Shown here piece after piece: positions 25,555-35,870 of a stretch of 64,000 nt of DNA. Numbering within the stretch: position 1 is the stretch's first letter; every line of letters begins with the position of its first letter. Origin of the DNA: Rhizorhapis suberifaciens (lineage in GTDB: Bacteria; Pseudomonadota; Alphaproteobacteria; Sphingomonadales; Sphingomonadaceae); the NCBI RefSeq assembly GCF_014200045.1, contig NZ_JACHOV010000002.1:1-64000 (forward strand), given 5' to 3'. The notes beneath the pieces are model-generated. The model was not told where the DNA came from. It saw only the letters and a program-made list of their open reading frames with translations, and searched no databases. Made by a program: the position numbers and the translations under genes.

Positions 25555-27780
25555 ATGACGATTTCGAAAAACCAGCTTAAATCCGTGTTCTACCTTTCGG
25601 CTGCGTCCGTTGCACTGCTGGCCGGAGGGTCTGCCTTTGCGCAGGAGGAAGTTGCGCCAGTGACGACGACGGACGAAGCGCTAAGCGGCATGGTCGACAT
25701 AGTCGTAACTGCCCGGCGTCGCGCAGAAAACCTGCAGGATGTGCCGATCGCCGTGACGGCGCTTGGTGGGGCAGCGCTCGAAAAAGGCGGAATTACCTCG
25801 GTGCTCGACATTGCGAAGGTTACGCCGAATGTGACGATGACGCAGTTCAATGTCGGTGAGCCCCAAACTTACGTTCGCGGCGTCGGCTCTCAAACGGATT
25901 CGGCCGCCTCGGAATCCTCTGTCACAGTATCCGTGGACGATGTGCCGATTGGAAGAGGTGGTGCGCCGTCAGTCGCCTTTCTCGATGTCAGCCGGATTGA
26001 GGTGCTTCGTGGGCCGCAGGGAACGTTGTACGGCCGCAATGCATCGGCCGGCACGATAAGCTTCTATGCCAATCGCCCGGAGGACAGCTTTAGCGGCTAT
26101 GTGGAAGGTTCCTATGGTAGTTTCGATACCTATGGGGCCAAGGCGATCATAAACACGCCGGTAGCGGAAGGCTTTGCCTTGCGCGCTGCGGGCCAATATT
26201 CGCACAGCGACGGTTATGCCAAGAACATCGCAACCGGCGAGCGCCTGCAAGGAGGGGAGCGCTACGCGGGCCGCTTGCAACTGCAGGCGGAAACCGGGGC
26301 CTGGGTATTCTTGATCAGCGGCGATTATTCGAAGGACGATCTGACCGGAGACTCGCGCTATGTCGTTGGATCGTCTGAATCGTCTCCCGGCCTGCTTGCG
26401 GTGGCTAACGCGATTCAGGCACCTTATGCCGGAGACGTGTGGAAGAGTTCCGGTTTTCCCGGCACGTTCCAGAAGCGGCGCAATTATGGAATTGTCGGCC
26501 GGATCGAATATGATGCGGGATGGTCGACCATAACTTCGGTCTCGGCCTACCGGAATAACGAATATTCCCTGCGAGCCGACTATTCGGGTCTCCGGGATGC
26601 GTTTCCTCTGCGCGTCGACGATCGCATCCAGGAATCGTCTCACCAGGTGACGCAGGAATTGAGGCTTAACTCGCCTTCGACTTCGAAGATCCAGTGGGTG
26701 GCTGGCCTTTTCTATTATAAGGATGACGTCGATCGCGTGGAACAGTTTGTCGTGACGGCAAACGCGCCAATACCTGCAGTGCTTGGCGGGGACAATACGG
26801 GCAGCCAGGCTGCCCAGACTACCAGCTATGCCGCCTTCGCCCAGGCGACCTTGCCTTTTGCGGAGATATTCGAACTGACCCTGGGCGGGCGTTTGACGCA
26901 CGACAAGAAGGAAGTTTTCCAGACGCTCGTACATAACGGCCCGGCGGGTAGCGGTGTCGGTTTCCCCTTTTTCCCGGGGTCTCCTTATGCCGTTCCCGCG
27001 AAGGCCAGCTTCACGAAGCCTACCTGGCGCGTCACCCTTGCGGCTGAACCGGCTCCTGGCAAACATATTTATCTGAGCTATGACCGGGGATACAAGTCCG
27101 GGACATTTACGAGCCAGGCGCAGAATGCGGTGCAGGCGGGTTTTCTCGTCAAGCCGGAGAAGCTGGACAGCTTCGATCTCGGCTTTAAAACGCAGTGGCT
27201 GGACAACAGTTTGCGGCTGAATGCCGATGCATTCTACCTGAAGTATCAGGATCTTCAGGTCTTCGAGTTTGGCCAGACGCTCAATTTCGTCCTCGCCAAC
27301 GCCGACGCGACGGTAAAGGGGGTAGAGGTTCAGGCGGTCATTGCGCCAACACGCAACTTCAACTCTGGTTTCAATTTCAGCTATCAGGACGCGAAGTTCA
27401 CGTCGAACCCGTTCTTTTCGGGCGCGACACTGCCTTATGATGGAAATAGATTGTCGCGAGCGCCGAAGATAAAGTGGAGTACATTTGTAGAACTATCCCA
27501 GCCTGTCGGATCTGGAACCGCTACTGTTCGTGCAAACTATGACTTTCAGGATGCCTTTTACTATAATCCTGCGAACGATGCTGCAAGTCTTCAGAAGAGC
27601 TACGGCGTTCTTGGAGCATTTGCGGCCTGGGAATCGTCGAACGGCCTGAAATTATCCTTGACCGGGACCAATTTGCTTAATGAAAAATATTCGGTCCACC
27701 ATATTAGTTTCCAAGGTTTAGGTTTGCGTATTTTTTCACCGCCACGTGCTGTCACTTTCGCTGTATCCAAGTCATTCTAA
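25555..27780 (+). CDS. TonB-dependent outer-membrane receptor
   Basis: This 741-residue receptor has a signal peptide ending A-G-G-S-A-F-A-Q, then a TonB-box-like D-I-V-V-T-A-R-R-R. The plug domain has V-P-I-A-V-T-A-L, R-G-V-G, V-L-R-G-P-Q-G-T-L-Y-G-R-N-A-S-A-G-T-I and the barrel ends in a C-terminal aromatic (K-S-F). It belongs to the sphingomonad receptor type that usually imports aromatic or terpenoid substrates or siderophores. ATG 25555 has AGGAGAGGA upstream; the open frame back to 25441 lacks a signal peptide. Located after operator copy 4, it is likely the uptake component of the catabolic cluster. Confidence 0.93.
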   Translation: MTISKNQLKSVFYLSAASVALLAGGSAFAQEEVAPVTTTDEALSGMVDIVVTARRRAENLQDVPIAVTALGGAALEKGGITSVLDIAKVTPNVTMTQFNVGEPQTYVRGVGSQTDSAASESSVTVSVDDVPIGRGGAPSVAFLDVSRIEVLRGPQGTLYGRNASAGTISFYANRPEDSFSGYVEGSYGSFDTYGAKAIINTPVAEGFALRAAGQYSHSDGYAKNIATGERLQGGERYAGRLQLQAETGAWVFLISGDYSKDDLTGDSRYVVGSSESSPGLLAVANAIQAPYAGDVWKSSGFPGTFQKRRNYGIVGRIEYDAGWSTITSVSAYRNNEYSLRADYSGLRDAFPLRVDDRIQESSHQVTQELRLNSPSTSKIQWVAGLFYYKDDVDRVEQFVVTANAPIPAVLGGDNTGSQAAQTTSYAAFAQATLPFAEIFELTLGGRLTHDKKEVFQTLVHNGPAGSGVGFPFFPGSPYAVPAKASFTKPTWRVTLAAEPAPGKHIYLSYDRGYKSGTFTSQAQNAVQAGFLVKPEKLDSFDLGFKTQWLDNSLRLNADAFYLKYQDLQVFEFGQTLNFVLANADATVKGVEVQAVIAPTRNFNSGFNFSYQDAKFTSNPFFSGATLPYDGNRLSRAPKIKWSTFVELSQPVGSGTATVRANYDFQDAFYYNPANDAASLQKSYGVLGAFAAWESSNGLKLSLTGTNLLNEKYSVHHISFQGLGLRIFSPPRAVTFAVSKSF

Positions 27781-27791
27781 CGAGCATTGCT

Positions 27792-27826
27792 CCCGGGCGC
27801 AGTTGTTCAAATAGCATGCGTCCGGG
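27792..27826 (+). terminator. Hairpin after the TonB-dependent receptor
   Basis: CCCGGGCGCA (27792-27801) pairs with TGCGTCCGGG (27817-27826), 10 bp with one G-U, loop 15 bases. No T-run follows, so an intrinsic terminator is doubtful; it could protect the 3' end or attenuate. Confidence 0.3.
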
Positions 27827-27895
27827 AATGTTCCAAGATGCGGCAGTGGCTTTGGCTAAACGGCCCAGGCCGCGCACGCGGAGAGTATGTGATCG

Positions 27896-29575
27896 ATGGA
27901 ACATCTTAGCCACGTTATAGGAGCGGGCCATCCACCGCTTTTGAAACACACCATCGGTCGGGCACTGGAACTGGCGGTGGAGAAATGGGGCGGCGACGAA
28001 GCGCTGGTTTCCGTCCATCAAGGGGTACGGCTCACCTGGGCTGACTTGGCCGAAAAAGTGGACCGTTTCGCCGCCGGATTGCTGGCGCTCGGTCTGCAAC
28101 CGGGCGATCGTGTTGGGCTTTGGGCATCGAACTGCGTCGAATGGACTATTGTCCAGTTCGCTACCGCGCGGATCGGCATCATCCAGGTCAACATAAATCC
28201 GGCCTATCGGGTCAACGAGCTGCAGCACACGCTGCGCAGCGTAGGGGTAAAGGCCCTGATCTGCGCAGACCGCTTCAAGACGAGCGATTATCTCGCAATG
28301 ACCGAATCGCTGTTGTCGGAAGACGACCTCGGCAGCAGCCCGATGGCATCGGCGACGCTGCCGATGCTGCGGTATCTGATCAAGATCGGCGGACCTGCAC
28401 GGTCAGCTTGGCTGGACTTTGCCGCCGTCAGCGACCTCGCATCCGAGGAAGAGCGCCAAAGAATTGCGCCTATCGCTGCCTCCCTGGATGGTGACGATCC
28501 GATTAACATACAATTCACAAGTGGCACCACCGGATTGCCGAAGGCGGCAACCTTGTCGCACCATAATATCCTGAACAATGGTTACTTGTCAGGTGGCGCT
28601 GCGGGATTGAAGCATGGCGACCGCCTCTGCATCCCGCTTCCGCTTTATCACTGTTTTGGCATGGTCGTGGGCAACCTGGCCTGTCTCGTCCATGGCGCGA
28701 CGATGATCTATCCGTCGCCAGCGTTCGATCGAACGACGGCCCTCCGGGCGATCGAAACCGAGCGGTGCACCATGATACATGGGGTGCCGACAATGTTCAT
28801 CGACATGCTCGAACATCCTGACTTCGGGCAGTTCGACCTTTCCTCCCTGCGCGGTGGTCTGATGGGGGGCGCACCCTGTTCCATTGAGATCATGGGCAAG
28901 GTGATGGACCGGATGAATATGTCCGATGTCGGGATCGCCTACGGCATAACGGAAACCAGTCCCGTCAGCTTCCAAACCGCCATAGACGACACCATCGAAC
29001 GCCGCGTCTCGACGCTCGGGCGCGTTCAGCCCCATCTGGAGGTCAAGATCATCGACACCGCCACCGGCGAAACGGTGCAACGGGGAGAGGTGGGGGAATT
29101 ATGCACCAGAGGCTATTCGGTCATGCTTGGCTATTGGGAAGATCCTGCCAAGACGGCTGAAGCGATCCATGAAGGTTGGATGCACACGGGTGATCTCGCA
29201 GTCATCGACGAGGACGGATATGCAAGGATCGTCGGTCGCATAAAGGACATGGTGATCCGGGGGGGCGAGAATATCTACCCCAGAGAAATAGAAGAAGTCA
29301 TCGGCCGTCACTCAAAGGTAGAAGATGTGCACGTCGTCGGCGTTCCCGACGCCAGGCTGGGGGAAGAGATCTGTGCTTGGATCAAGATCCGCGCGGGTCT
29401 ATCAGCTACGCTAGAGGAGATCGAGCTGTATTGCAGGGAGAAACTCGCACATTACAAAGTGCCGCGCCATCTCCGGTTCGTGAGCTCATTTCCCATGACC
29501 GTGACCGGAAAAGTCCAGAAGTTCGAGATACGACAAACGATGATGGCAGAATTGGGGCTCGTCGATAAAGAATAG
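27896..29575 (+). CDS. AMP-binding acyl-CoA synthetase (FadD-like)
   Basis: This 559-residue ANL-superfamily ligase has the A3 P-loop [12 protein letters not shown]5 Y-G-I-T-E-T-S-P, A7 H-T-G-D-L-A, A8 [16 protein letters not shown], and the C-terminal catalytic Lys in V-T-G-K-V-Q-K. It activates a carboxylic acid as its CoA thioester with ATP. Within the cluster it would prime the acid imported by the receptor for the acyl-CoA dehydrogenase and hydratase. The exact acid is unknown. ATG 27896 has CGGAGAG 8-14 bases upstream. Confidence 0.92.
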   Translation: MEHLSHVIGAGHPPLLKHTIGRALELAVEKWGGDEALVSVHQGVRLTWADLAEKVDRFAAGLLALGLQPGDRVGLWASNCVEWTIVQFATARIGIIQVNINPAYRVNELQHTLRSVGVKALICADRFKTSDYLAMTESLLSEDDLGSSPMASATLPMLRYLIKIGGPARSAWLDFAAVSDLASEEERQRIAPIAASLDGDDPINIQFTSGTTGLPKAATLSHHNILNNGYLSGGAAGLKHGDRLCIPLPLYHCFGMVVGNLACLVHGATMIYPSPAFDRTTALRAIETERCTMIHGVPTMFIDMLEHPDFGQFDLSSLRGGLMGGAPCSIEIMGKVMDRMNMSDVGIAYGITETSPVSFQTAIDDTIERRVSTLGRVQPHLEVKIIDTATGETVQRGEVGELCTRGYSVMLGYWEDPAKTAEAIHEGWMHTGDLAVIDEDGYARIVGRIKDMVIRGGENIYPREIEEVIGRHSKVEDVHVVGVPDARLGEEICAWIKIRAGLSATLEEIELYCREKLAHYKVPRHLRFVSSFPMTVTGKVQKFEIRQTMMAELGLVDKE

Positions 29576-29581
29576 CCGGCG

Positions 29582-29959
29582 TTGATTGGTGCGAACGCGA
29601 CAAAGCAAAGCAGCATGGGCTGCCTGACTTCGTCCAGCTCGGCGGCAAAGCCCCTTTCTGACGCCTGGATCGCGTCTCGATTTTATCGCAACTCTCCGCT
29701 ATCGAACGAGGTCCGCGTTCATTGGGCAACTTTCAACGCAGCGGACGGAGCGGACTACAACCTTGGCAATTGTCAGATGGCGGCCAGGATTCTCAATGCT
29801 AATCTGGAAGCATCGGCCAAAGCCGAAGGGAGGCAGCCATTTTCCAATGTGGGCTTTTGGTGCGAGGTAGGCACCTATTCCGAAACCGGGGGCGTTCCGA
29901 TCAAGTTTGATGCTGAATATCCATCGGACACGACAGGTCCGATGCGATTTTCTGAGTAG
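29582..29959 (+). CDS. Hypothetical protein, possibly 5'-truncated
   Basis: A 125-residue frame whose C-terminal 80 residues look like real protein (H-W-A-T-F-N-A-A-D-G, Y-N-L-G-N-C, F-W-C-E-V-G-T-Y). They resemble small sphingomonad hypotheticals with a V-A-T-F-D...N-C...Y-W-C-E-K-G pattern. The first 40 residues are Ser-rich and unconvincing, and there is no ribosome site at 29582. It may be a gene that lost its 5' end at the boundary of the accessory region. Confidence 0.45.
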   Translation: MIGANATKQSSMGCLTSSSSAAKPLSDAWIASRFYRNSPLSNEVRVHWATFNAADGADYNLGNCQMAARILNANLEASAKAEGRQPFSNVGFWCEVGTYSETGGVPIKFDAEYPSDTTGPMRFSE

Positions 29960-30008
29960 TCGCTCCCTTGTAAGGAAGATTATCGACGGCGTAGACGTTG
30001 CCGGATGC

Positions 30009-30785
30009 TTAGCCTTTGTATTTGGCCAATGTCGCTTGGAAGGTGTGCACCTCGTCACCTGTCCGCACCTCGATTGTGATCGGAATGGGTGTCTTGCTGG
30101 ATCGCACCGCCGATGGGATCATATACTGGACGATACCGCCGAATGCCTGCCCAGGATCAACGGTGGTTGTTTTCATGAGTTGAGCCAAATCCTCTCTTTT
30201 CGCGGCTTGGTTCAATTGCATCGCTTGCATGTCGCGCTTGTTTTGCTCGTTAGCGATAGCTTGCGCGGCAAATGCAGCGCCAGCGTTATAGCCCGAATAG
30301 GTAGCGGTTCCGAAGCTGTTCGCCGTGTATGGCGTTGAACCAATAGTCCCGTAGGAATTGCCGGAGTACGTCGCCGTGCCGTAGCTATTGCCTGCTTGGC
30401 TGGCCTGCATGTTCCGCCCAGCGGCGGCCAGTCCGACCGCAAGCGCCTGCCATGCCGCCCGCCGCCTTTCTTGTTTGAGTAGGTCCTGATAGGTAAGCAT
30501 CGCAACGGACGTGCCGTCCGGCATTTTGACCGTGATGCATTCAGGTCCAAAATTGAAAGGCTTTTCGCTGTTGTTCAGGACATAAATCCTGAAGCCACCT
30601 TGCTTGGGAGTCTGTTGCCGAGGCTCCAAGATACGCACTGAACTTGCTGGCGACGCGTCATCTATGGCTTCGCGGCCATCTTCAAAACGCGAGGTTTGCT
30701 CAGCCTTCGCAGTCACGTCCAGCACATATTCAGCCGCCAGTGCCGGAGTGCCGACAAGTACGAGCGCGCAAATCGTTGATGCCAT
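30009..30785 (-). CDS. Exported hypothetical protein with short Gly/Ser/Tyr repeats
   Basis: This 258-residue protein begins with a signal peptide (cleavage about A-L-A-A, residue 18). The middle (about 132-166) has imperfect G-N-S-Y-G-T-A-T-Y-S-type repeats. The rest is a beta-rich region with no catalytic motif I recognise. Location: periplasm or outer envelope. The start at 30785 has no obvious ribosome site. It stands alone; no operon partner is visible. Confidence 0.7.
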   Translation of the reverse strand: MASTICALVLVGTPALAAEYVLDVTAKAEQTSRFEDGREAIDDASPASSVRILEPRQQTPKQGGFRIYVLNNSEKPFNFGPECITVKMPDGTSVAMLTYQDLLKQERRRAAWQALAVGLAAAGRNMQASQAGNSYGTATYSGNSYGTIGSTPYTANSFGTATYSGYNAGAAFAAQAIANEQNKRDMQAMQLNQAAKREDLAQLMKTTTVDPGQAFGGIVQYMIPSAVRSSKTPIPITIEVRTGDEVHTFQATLAKYKG

Positions 30786-31156
30786 TCAACGGCTCAGCGG
30801 CGGGAAATTTTGTGAACCGAATCAATGCTTTTATCCGCTCTGACTCGCAAATGGCTTTGGTGCAGCCTCCCCAAGTCAGATTTGACGGAGAAGCTGCCAT
30901 TTGCCGAAACACGCGGATTTGCTGGCTTTGGGGCTGCGATTTGTCGCGTAGGGTGTGGGGTCGGACCGGGAATGCGGCCCGAACTGGATCGCGGGAATTG
31001 CGCAGTCATTCGATCCGGATTTGTGAGCGGTTGGCGCACATGCCCGCTGCTTTGGAACCCGATTTGTCCAGTGGCGTCCGGCTTGAAGCAAACGCACTAT
31101 CGGTTATGGGAACATCGCCCTTTATTTGGAAAAATATCAATAAAATCAAGGAATAA
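30786..31156. other. Intergenic region upstream of tRNA-Ser
   Basis: About 370 bases with only shadow frames. It should hold the promoter of the exported hypothetical. No repeat, hairpin or attachment-site duplication of the tRNA 3' end was seen here. Confidence 0.5.
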
Positions 31157-31247
31157 TGGCGGAGCGGGAGGGATTCGAACCCTCGATACGCTTTTGACGT
31201 ATACTCACTTTCCAGGCGAGCGCCTTCGACCACTCGGCCACCGCTCC
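31157..31247 (-). tRNA. tRNA-Ser (anticodon GGA)
   Basis: On the minus strand the acceptor GGAGCGG pairs with CCGCTCC. The D-arm is T-GGCCGAG, the anticodon loop reads CTGGAAA (anticodon GGA), and a long class II variable arm with an AC-GT-rich stem follows. The T-arm AGGGTTCGAATCCCT is standard, and CCA is encoded. The 91-base length fits serine tRNA. It reads UCC/UCU codons. Confidence 0.95.
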
Positions 31248-31412
31248 GCATGCTCTGGAAGGCGGCTCACTATCGCGCCTCCCGGCTTTTCGCAAGCAGG
31301 CAGTTCATAAAAGGCGTGTCCGCTGCGCAATTGGGCAATGCTGGCAAGCAAAGGCTGCCGATCCTATATTCCTGAAACCCAAGAGCCAGCTCTGGCGTAC
31401 AGGAGGAGTTCG

Positions 31413-32528
31413 ATGATTGTCGGCACGGTCCGCGAGATCAAGAACAATGAATATCGTGTGGGGCTAACGCCGGAAAGCGTTCACGAACTTACAGCTCATG
31501 GCCATCAGGTGCTGGTGGAAACCGGGGCGGGGCTGGGGATAGGCGCCAGTAACCATGAGTATCGCAAGGCGGGTGCGGAGATAGTGGAGGAAGCGGCCGC
31601 TGTCTTCGACCAGGCAGAGTTGATCGTCAAGGTAAAGGAACCGCAGGAGGGAGAGCGAGCGCTTTTGCGGGAAGGGCAGGTCCTGTTCACTTATCTTCAT
31701 CTCGCCCCGGATCCCGAACAGACGAGAGATCTTCTTGCATCCGGCGTGGTCGCCGTCGCTTATGAAACGGTGACAGATGCCAATGGCGGCCTGCCGCTTT
31801 TAAAGCCGATGAGCCAAGTTGCGGGCCGAATGTCCATTCAGGCCGGCGCGACGGCGCTGGAAAAAGTGCATGGCGGGCGTGGCGTCTTGCTCGGCGGAGT
31901 GCCGGGGGTGATGCCAGCCAAGGTGGTGGTGATCGGCGGCGGTGTGGTGGGATTCAATGCTGCCCAAATGGCCGCCGGACTGGGCGCGGACGTTACCATA
32001 TTGGATCGCAATCCGGAGGTGCTGGAACGGCTGGGAACCTATTTTGAGGCGCGGGCGAAGACTCGATTTTCGAACCGGGCCAATATTGCCGACAGCCTGG
32101 AGCAGGCCGATCTGATCATCGGCGCCGTGCTGATCCCCGGCGCGGCCGCGCCCAAGCTGGTTTCCCGCGCCATGCTGAAGACGTTGCGGCGGGGCGCGGT
32201 TCTGGTGGATGTGGCCATAGATCAGGGCGGCTGCTTTGAAACATCGGTGCCGACCACCCATGATGACCCCACCTATATCGTCGATGGCATCGTTCATTAT
32301 TGCGTGGCCAACATGCCCGGCGCCGTGGCGCGGACGAGTACCTATGCGCTCAACAATGTCACGCTGCCTCATGCGCTGCGAATTGCCGATCTAGGGTGGA
32401 AAGAAGCAATGCGGCAGGACAGGCACCTTCTGAACGGCCTCAACATATGGGATGGCAAGATAACCTGCGAACCCGTAGCGCGTGAGCTTGGTCATCGTTA
32501 TGTGGCGCAGGCAGAGGCGCTTGCCTGA
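31413..32528 (+). CDS. ald: Alanine dehydrogenase
   Basis: This 371-residue protein matches the family length. The N-terminal [10 protein letters not shown][10 protein letters not shown], K-V-K-E-P, the F-T-Y-L-H-L-A catalytic-His segment, the NAD Rossmann [12 protein letters not shown] and D-V-A-I-D-Q-G-G are all present. It catalyses reversible NAD-dependent oxidative deamination of L-alanine to pyruvate in the cytoplasm. ATG 31413 follows AGGAGGAG; the frame open from 31338 adds non-homologous residues. Monocistronic or with the small DUF5818 gene behind it. Confidence 0.96.
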   Translation: MIVGTVREIKNNEYRVGLTPESVHELTAHGHQVLVETGAGLGIGASNHEYRKAGAEIVEEAAAVFDQAELIVKVKEPQEGERALLREGQVLFTYLHLAPDPEQTRDLLASGVVAVAYETVTDANGGLPLLKPMSQVAGRMSIQAGATALEKVHGGRGVLLGGVPGVMPAKVVVIGGGVVGFNAAQMAAGLGADVTILDRNPEVLERLGTYFEARAKTRFSNRANIADSLEQADLIIGAVLIPGAAAPKLVSRAMLKTLRRGAVLVDVAIDQGGCFETSVPTTHDDPTYIVDGIVHYCVANMPGAVARTSTYALNNVTLPHALRIADLGWKEAMRQDRHLLNGLNIWDGKITCEPVARELGHRYVAQAEALA

Positions 32529-32545
32529 GCATCAGGAAGATATGA

Positions 32546-32752
32546 ATGCCCCACATTGGCGAAAGGATTGAAGCAAGCGGAACGCTTCTGCGCGACGGCG
32601 CGGGGTTCCTTCTGAAATGCCATCATGGGGTCAATTGGAGGCTGAACCTCCATAGGGTCCCAATCGATCATGTAGCAAAGCAGGTCCGGATCGTCGGCGT
32701 GATGGCTGCAGAAGATCAAATCGATGTGGAAGGGGTCGCGAGCGCGGGATAG
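32546..32752 (+). CDS. Small DUF5818-like protein
   Basis: A 68-residue protein with the pattern S-G-T-L-L-R-D-G-x-G-F-L-L-K...W-R-L-N...V-A-K-Q-V-R-I-V-G-V...I-D-V-E-G-V. This matches the short beta-barrel DUF5818 proteins common in sphingomonads. AGGAAG precedes the start by about 7 bases. Function unknown. It follows ald by 17 bases and may be co-transcribed. Confidence 0.65.
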   Translation: MPHIGERIEASGTLLRDGAGFLLKCHHGVNWRLNLHRVPIDHVAKQVRIVGVMAAEDQIDVEGVASAG

Positions 32753-32803
32753 AGGCTTGTCGAGTAAAGGCGGGTGCGTACGATCGGTAATAATACCAAT
32801 GGG

Positions 32804-33025
32804 TTATTGATCGTTGCCCCGGAGCTTCTTGGCGAGCGTCCGGACACCCCATGTCACGCCCATGCCCACCGAAACCGGAACGGCGATTGCCGTCAGCACC
32901 ACCGCCAGACCACCGGTCACGAGAGCAGAACCAGCAAGGTGCACGGCCTCAACTGCAATGCCTGCCTTGGCAGTTCCTGCCGCCTGGCGAGTTTGCGCAA
33001 CGGAGCCTGAATCCTTCGCAATCAT
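32804..33025 (-). CDS. Small membrane protein
   Basis: A 73-residue protein with one or two hydrophobic segments (about 28-60, A-G-S-A-L-V-T-G-G-L-A-V-V-L-T-A-I-A) and a basic C-terminus (T-L-A-K-K-L-R). The ATG at 33025 has GGGGAGAG about 10 bases upstream. Function not recognised. It is convergent with the DUF5818 gene. Confidence 0.5.
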   Translation of the reverse strand: MIAKDSGSVAQTRQAAGTAKAGIAVEAVHLAGSALVTGGLAVVLTAIAVPVSVGMGVTWGVRTLAKKLRGNDQ

Positions 33026-33500
33026 GTCGCTTCTGCTCTCCCCCGAGTGCACAGTAGTTTAGAAACCATCAGCTTCATGCCCGTTACAGCACGAACCAAA
33101 ATCTAATATTCCCCACAAGACGTTGAATTCAGAGATGCTTCTCGGCCGCGCCCAGGCGGCTTATCACAAGTTCCCCTCAATCCCCCAAAAGACTCATAGC
33201 CGTTTTCCCACTGGCTCTCAACTAAGTGCTTCCACTAATGTTGAATTCGTTAAGAAAAGCCAAAGCGAGAGGGCGGATGGGAGGCAGCGCGATATGCGGA
33301 GCCGAAAATCCGATGAGGGGACGAAAGCGGCTTACATCGAAAGTTCAAGTCCTGGCATAGCCGCGTTATGATCGCGGTGGCCCGTTCGAAGGTCGCAAAA
33401 AAATTTGGGATGTCCTGAAGGCCGGTTCCGGTTGGCGGCGCATTACTTTTTGTGTCCTGCGCCGGTTCTGAAAAAATATAGCATAAGGGAATCGTACGCC
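33026..33500. other. Intergenic region before the exopolysaccharide locus
   Basis: About 475 bases. An 82-codon frame at 33123-33371 has no ribosome site or recognisable content and is not called. The last 60 bases before 33501 are AT-richer and probably carry the locus promoter. No JUMPstart-like element was seen. Confidence 0.5.
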
Positions 33501-34655
33501 ATGAAGATTCATGTCACGGGACTCCGCGGTATTCCCGGCGTGATGGGCGGCGTCGAAAGCCATTGCGAGGAACTGCTTCCCCGCATCAAGGCCCGTAATG
33601 CCGATCTGGATATCACTATTTTATGCCGCGCGCCTTATGTAGGAGAGGGCGTGCGCAATTATCGCGGGCTGGTTCTGGAACCATTGCCCTCACCCCGATC
33701 AAAGTCGCTCGAGGCTATCGTTGCGACCTTCATCGCCATTATCTATGCCTGGTTCCGGCGGGCTGATGTCGTGCATATTCATGCCATCGGACCGGGGCTG
33801 ATGGCCCCGCTCGCTCGATTGCTAGGTTTGCATGTGGTCGTTACCCACCATGGCGCCGATTATGAGCGGGCCAAATGGGGCCGCTTTGCCAAATTGGCTT
33901 TGCGACTCGGGGAACGATCGGCTCTCATCTGGGCTCACCGCGTCATTGCCGTTTCGCCATCGCTGGCGAACAGCCTGAAGGCGGTCTTTCCTTCCCAGGC
34001 TTACAAGGTGGTCTATATTCCAAACGGAACGCCGAGACTGCCTCGCGGCGAGAGCGATCCCATCAATATTTTGAAGGAACTGGGCCTTAAGCCGAAAGAC
34101 TATGTCCTGGCTGTGGGCAGACTGGTCCCCGAAAAGGGGTTTGACGATCTGATCGAAGCCTTCCGCGCCAGCAACCAACCTGAGGGACGCAAGCTGGTGA
34201 TAGCGGGCGGTGCGGACCACGAGACGGACTATGTCCGCGCCCTGAGGGCCAAGGCATGCGACCGCGTGATATTTGTCGGGCGTCAGCCACGTGCGGTGCT
34301 CAAATGCCTGTACGATAATTGCACTTTGTTCGCCATGCCGTCTTATCATGAAGGGTTGCCGATTGCGGCGCTTGAGGCAGCGTCATGCGTGGCGCCCATG
34401 ATCCTCAGCGATATCCCGGCCAATCTTGACCTTGGTCTCAGTGCCGAGCGGTATTTCCCCGTAGGTGATAAGGCCAGGCTCGCCCATATGCTTGAGAAGG
34501 GGTATGATCCTTTCGAGGCCGAGGCGCAGATGGTCCAGCGCAAGTTCGATTGGGACAAGTCGGCGGATACGACCGCCAAGTTGTACCATAGCTTCCGGCC
34601 GGCATCGCCCGTAGCCGTGCGCCATAAACGGATAGGCACCGGGCTGGTAGAATAG
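33501..34655 (+). CDS. GT4-family glycosyltransferase
   Basis: This 384-residue GT-B enzyme has the N-terminal G-L-R-G-I-P-G-V-M-G-G-V-E-S-H donor/acceptor loop, V-T-H-H-G-A-D-Y, A-V-G-R-L-V-P-E-K-G-F-D-D-L and the E-x7-E region M-P-S-Y-H-E-G-L-P-I-A-A-L-E. The closest recognisable type is the rhamnosyl/galactosyltransferase WchF/WbbL-like group. It adds a sugar to a lipid-linked repeat unit at the cytoplasmic face. ATG 33501 marks the domain start. First gene of a plus-strand run of three. Confidence 0.9.
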   Translation: MKIHVTGLRGIPGVMGGVESHCEELLPRIKARNADLDITILCRAPYVGEGVRNYRGLVLEPLPSPRSKSLEAIVATFIAIIYAWFRRADVVHIHAIGPGLMAPLARLLGLHVVVTHHGADYERAKWGRFAKLALRLGERSALIWAHRVIAVSPSLANSLKAVFPSQAYKVVYIPNGTPRLPRGESDPINILKELGLKPKDYVLAVGRLVPEKGFDDLIEAFRASNQPEGRKLVIAGGADHETDYVRALRAKACDRVIFVGRQPRAVLKCLYDNCTLFAMPSYHEGLPIAALEAASCVAPMILSDIPANLDLGLSAERYFPVGDKARLAHMLEKGYDPFEAEAQMVQRKFDWDKSADTTAKLYHSFRPASPVAVRHKRIGTGLVE

Positions 34656-34659
34656 GCGA

Positions 34660-35865
34660 GTGACAGCCGGCGTGCGAAGGAAAGCCCTGTTCATCATCAA
34701 TTCGCTCGCAGGTGGCGGGGCGGAACGAGTGATGACAACCCTGCTTGAAGGGTCGTCACCCTGGCGGGACCGGTTCGATATCGGTCTTGCGCTGCTTGAC
34801 CGTGAAGAGGCGGCCTATAATCCGCCATCATGGATAAAGACCTACCGGCTGGATTGCGGCGGACGATTTCTGGCGAGCCTCTGGGCGGCGCGGCAACTGG
34901 TATCCCGCTTGCAGCCGGACGTGACGATCAGTTTTTTGACCCGATCGAATGCAGCGAATATCCTGGCAACGGCGGGCTATCCTACCGCTTGCCTCATTAG
35001 CGAGCGCGTGAACGCCTCGGCCCATTTGAACCACGGACTTGGAGGACTGGCGGCCCGGACGTTGGTGCGTCTGACCTATCCTCGTGCTGATCGCGTCATT
35101 GCGGTGTCGCAGGGTGTGGCTTCCGATCTGGAACAGAATTTCCACGTTAGGGCGGATCGGATTTCGGTCATCGCCAATCCGGTACATCATGACCGCATCG
35201 CTACCATGTCGGAAGCTCCCTCCGGAGTTGCCCTGGAGGGCGAATATATTGCCGCTGCTGGGCGGCTGGTTCCCAACAAGAATTTTTCAATGTTGATTGA
35301 CGCTTTTGCGCGCGCACAACTGCCTGCATCCCTCGTTATTCTGGGCGAGGGGCCGCTTCGGGGCGCTCTAGAACAGCAGGTGGAGGAATTGGGGCTGGCG
35401 GGCCGGGTGCTGATGCCCGGCTTTCTGGAGAATCCATTTGCCGTCTTGCGGAGGGCTTCCTTGTTCGCTCTGCCCTCCAACGCGGAAGGGTTCCCCAATG
35501 GCATGGTCGAAGCCATGGCATGCGGCCTGCCCATAGTCGCGGCCAATTGTGCTTCCGGCCCATCGGAGATCTTGTTGGGCAAGGCACGTGAGGAGGTCGA
35601 CGGCATCGTTCATGGGCCAGCTGGGGCGGTGGTGCCGCAGAACGATCCAGATGCGTTCGCCGAGGCGTTGAAAACCGTATTTCAGCCCGGCGGTCGCAAT
35701 GGACGGGGAGCGGCGGCGCTAGAACTATCGCGACAGTTCAGCGTTGAACGCACCGCCGAACGCTATTGGAAAACTATCGAAGCGGCGCTTCCCCCGGTTG
35801 AAACCGAGCCGCGATCAGTGGCCCCGCCGGCGGCCAAACATAAAATCAGGGAGCAACGTTTCTGA
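34660..35865 (+). CDS. GT4-family glycosyltransferase
   Basis: This 401-residue GT-B enzyme has N-S-L-A-G-G-G-A-E-R-V at the N-terminus (typical of GT4), A-A-G-R-L-V-P-N-K-N-F and the catalytic region P-S-N-A-E-G-F-P-N-G-M-V-E-A-M-A-C-G-L-P. It starts at GTG 34660, four bases after the previous stop, so it is co-transcribed. It would add a further sugar of the repeat unit; donor and linkage cannot be read from the sequence. Confidence 0.9.
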   Translation: MTAGVRRKALFIINSLAGGGAERVMTTLLEGSSPWRDRFDIGLALLDREEAAYNPPSWIKTYRLDCGGRFLASLWAARQLVSRLQPDVTISFLTRSNAANILATAGYPTACLISERVNASAHLNHGLGGLAARTLVRLTYPRADRVIAVSQGVASDLEQNFHVRADRISVIANPVHHDRIATMSEAPSGVALEGEYIAAAGRLVPNKNFSMLIDAFARAQLPASLVILGEGPLRGALEQQVEELGLAGRVLMPGFLENPFAVLRRASLFALPSNAEGFPNGMVEAMACGLPIVAANCASGPSEILLGKAREEVDGIVHGPAGAVVPQNDPDAFAEALKTVFQPGGRNGRGAAALELSRQFSVERTAERYWKTIEAALPPVETEPRSVAPPAAKHKIREQRF

Positions 35866-35870
35866 ACAAG

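Noticed and set aside
31157-31247. tRNA-Ser as an integration site for an island
   Set aside because: I looked for a repeat of its 3' end nearby and saw none; no integrase gene adjoins it.
33123-33371. 82-residue ORF before the polysaccharide locus
   Set aside because: Polar, low-complexity, no start signal, no family.
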